From an uncultured Alphaproteobacteria bacterium (GTDB lineage: Bacteria; Pseudomonadota; Alphaproteobacteria; Rickettsiales; UBA1997), in contig CAIOKL010000162.1 in assembly GCA_903858915.1 (NCBI GenBank), forward strand, positions 1 through 6,348: a stretch of 6,348 nt of DNA. Reading direction: 5' to 3'. The notes under the pieces are model-generated. The model searched no databases, had not been told where the DNA came from, and saw nothing but the letters and a program-made list of their open reading frames with translations. The translations under genes and the position numbers were made by a program. Numbering within the stretch: position 1 is the stretch's first letter; each line of letters opens with the position of its first letter. Of the stretch, positions 5,673 to 6,348 are shown one piece after another.

Positions 5673-6348
5673 AAGATAAAAATCAAGGGAGAAAATTTCA
5701 AAAAGAATAATTGATTAAGATCAGGAAATTAAAATCTAAAATACTCATTTGATCCAAATAATAAGAGGCTCGGAGGAGCTTGATTTAAGTCAAGAACTTG
5801 ATTTAAGGAATTGATTAAGATCAAGAAAGGAAATTTTAAAATCAAAACTTGATTAAGATCAAGGAATCACTAGCCGAAACTTGATTTGGATCAAGAAAAA
5901 TTCTACTCGAACTTGCTTTAAGTCAAGAAATTATAATCCAAAGTACCGATTTAGATCTTGATATCCAAAGCCTCGGCGGGAATTGATACAAATCAACTCT
6001 TCAGTTTTCAAAACTTGATTTAGGTCAAAAATTTAAAATAATTTACTTGATTAAAATCAATATTTTTCGTGAGCATTTTACAATTTGATTTTGGTCAAGA
6101 ATTTTAGGCTTTCGATGTATGATTTTCTTGACTAAAATCAAGTTTTTTCACGAACATTTTGTTATTTGATTTAACTCAATAAATCCCACAATTTTAAATT
6201 TTTAAAATTGATACAGGTCAATAATTTAAAATAATTTACTTGATCAAAATCAATATTTTTCGTGAGCATTTTACAATTTGATTTTGGTCAAGAATTTTAG
6301 GCTTTCGATGTATGATTTTCTTGACTAAAATCAAGTTTTTTCACGAAC
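5673..6348. repeat. Array of FNR-box-like palindromes, upstream block (continues past the window)
   Basis: Sixteen copies of TTGAT-N4-(A/G)TCAA with at most one arm mismatch begin at 5711, 5780, 5811, 5849, 5881, 5913, 5983, 6015, 6047, 6085, 6128, 6166, 6208, 6240, 6278 and 6321. Decayed copies fill the gaps at 5673, 5749 and 5946, so all 18 start-to-start distances are 31-43 bp. The central four bases vary (TAAG, TTAA, TTGG, ACAA, TTTG and others) while the arms are kept, as expected for protein-recognised sites. Linkers are AT-rich and mostly unrelated, apart from the duplication at 6015-6348. It begins about 70 bp upstream of the acetyltransferase start. No gene is found in this stretch of more than 700 bp. 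Confidence 0.88.
6015..6348. repeat. 193-bp tandem duplication within the palindrome array
   Basis: Positions 6015-6155 and 6208-6348 are the same sequence at an offset of exactly 193 bp, with four differences in 141 bp (at 6020, 6021, 6029 and 6052 of the first copy). The last 103 bp are identical. Each copy carries palindromes at matching places (6015/6208, 6047/6240, 6085/6278, 6128/6321). The second copy is cut by the window edge. Pieces such as TAGGCTTTCGATGTATG (6105-6121) and TTTTTCGTGAGCATTTTA (6063-6080) recur in the downstream block at 4947 and 5054. Confidence 0.92.

Noticed and set aside
4769..6348. CRISPR-like look of the regularly spaced repeats
   Set aside because: The repeat is only 14 bp and variable in its core, the linkers are short, uneven and themselves partly repeated, and no cas gene or leader is present.

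Overview
The window is AT-rich bacterial DNA with three widely spaced protein genes, all on the minus strand, and an unusually large share of non-coding, repeat-rich sequence. The low GC, GGAG-type ribosome binding site, long intergenic gaps, G/C-rich palindromic repeats and a decayed transposon suggest a repeat-laden genome, such as that of a host-associated Gram-negative bacterium. No gene here fixes the taxonomy, so this is a guess. Accessory-region character is clear.

Layout. Positions 1-330 are gene-free, apart from a G/C-rich hairpin. Positions 331-1928 hold a serine beta-lactamase/DD-peptidase-fold protein. Its first part is separated from any ATG by a nine-cytosine tract that puts both nearby ATG codons out of frame, so the gene is either switched off (phase-variable) or miscalled there. 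Positions 1929-2437 are non-coding and hold a candidate promoter, a 216-bp element bounded by long G/C-rich inverted repeats, and an intrinsic terminator for the next gene. Positions 2438-4384 encode a DUF262-DUF1524 protein of the GmrSD/SspE/BrxU-like restriction group, standing alone. Positions about 4467-4739 are a deletion remnant of an insertion sequence, probably IS256-like, with both ends and a 64-codon transposase tail. Positions 5147-5608 encode a small GNAT-type acetyltransferase.

The most striking structure is outside the genes. On both sides of the acetyltransferase lie arrays of a 14-bp palindrome, TTGAT-N4-(A/G)TCAA, which equals the consensus half-site arrangement bound by FNR/ANR/FixK regulators. 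At least 24 good copies and several decayed ones occur at 31-43 bp start-to-start spacing. The array downstream of the gene is colinear with part of the upstream array at an offset of about 1008 bp. The upstream array also contains a nearly identical 193-bp tandem duplication that runs off the window edge. Whether this is a regulator-binding array, a protein-loading (partition or nucleoid) site, or a satellite-like repeat cannot be decided from this window.

The genes do not form an operon: gaps are about 510 and 760 bp, and no shared pathway is evident. The plausible common theme is accessory or defence content (restriction-type protein, mobile-element debris, acetyltransferase between repeats), which is an inference.
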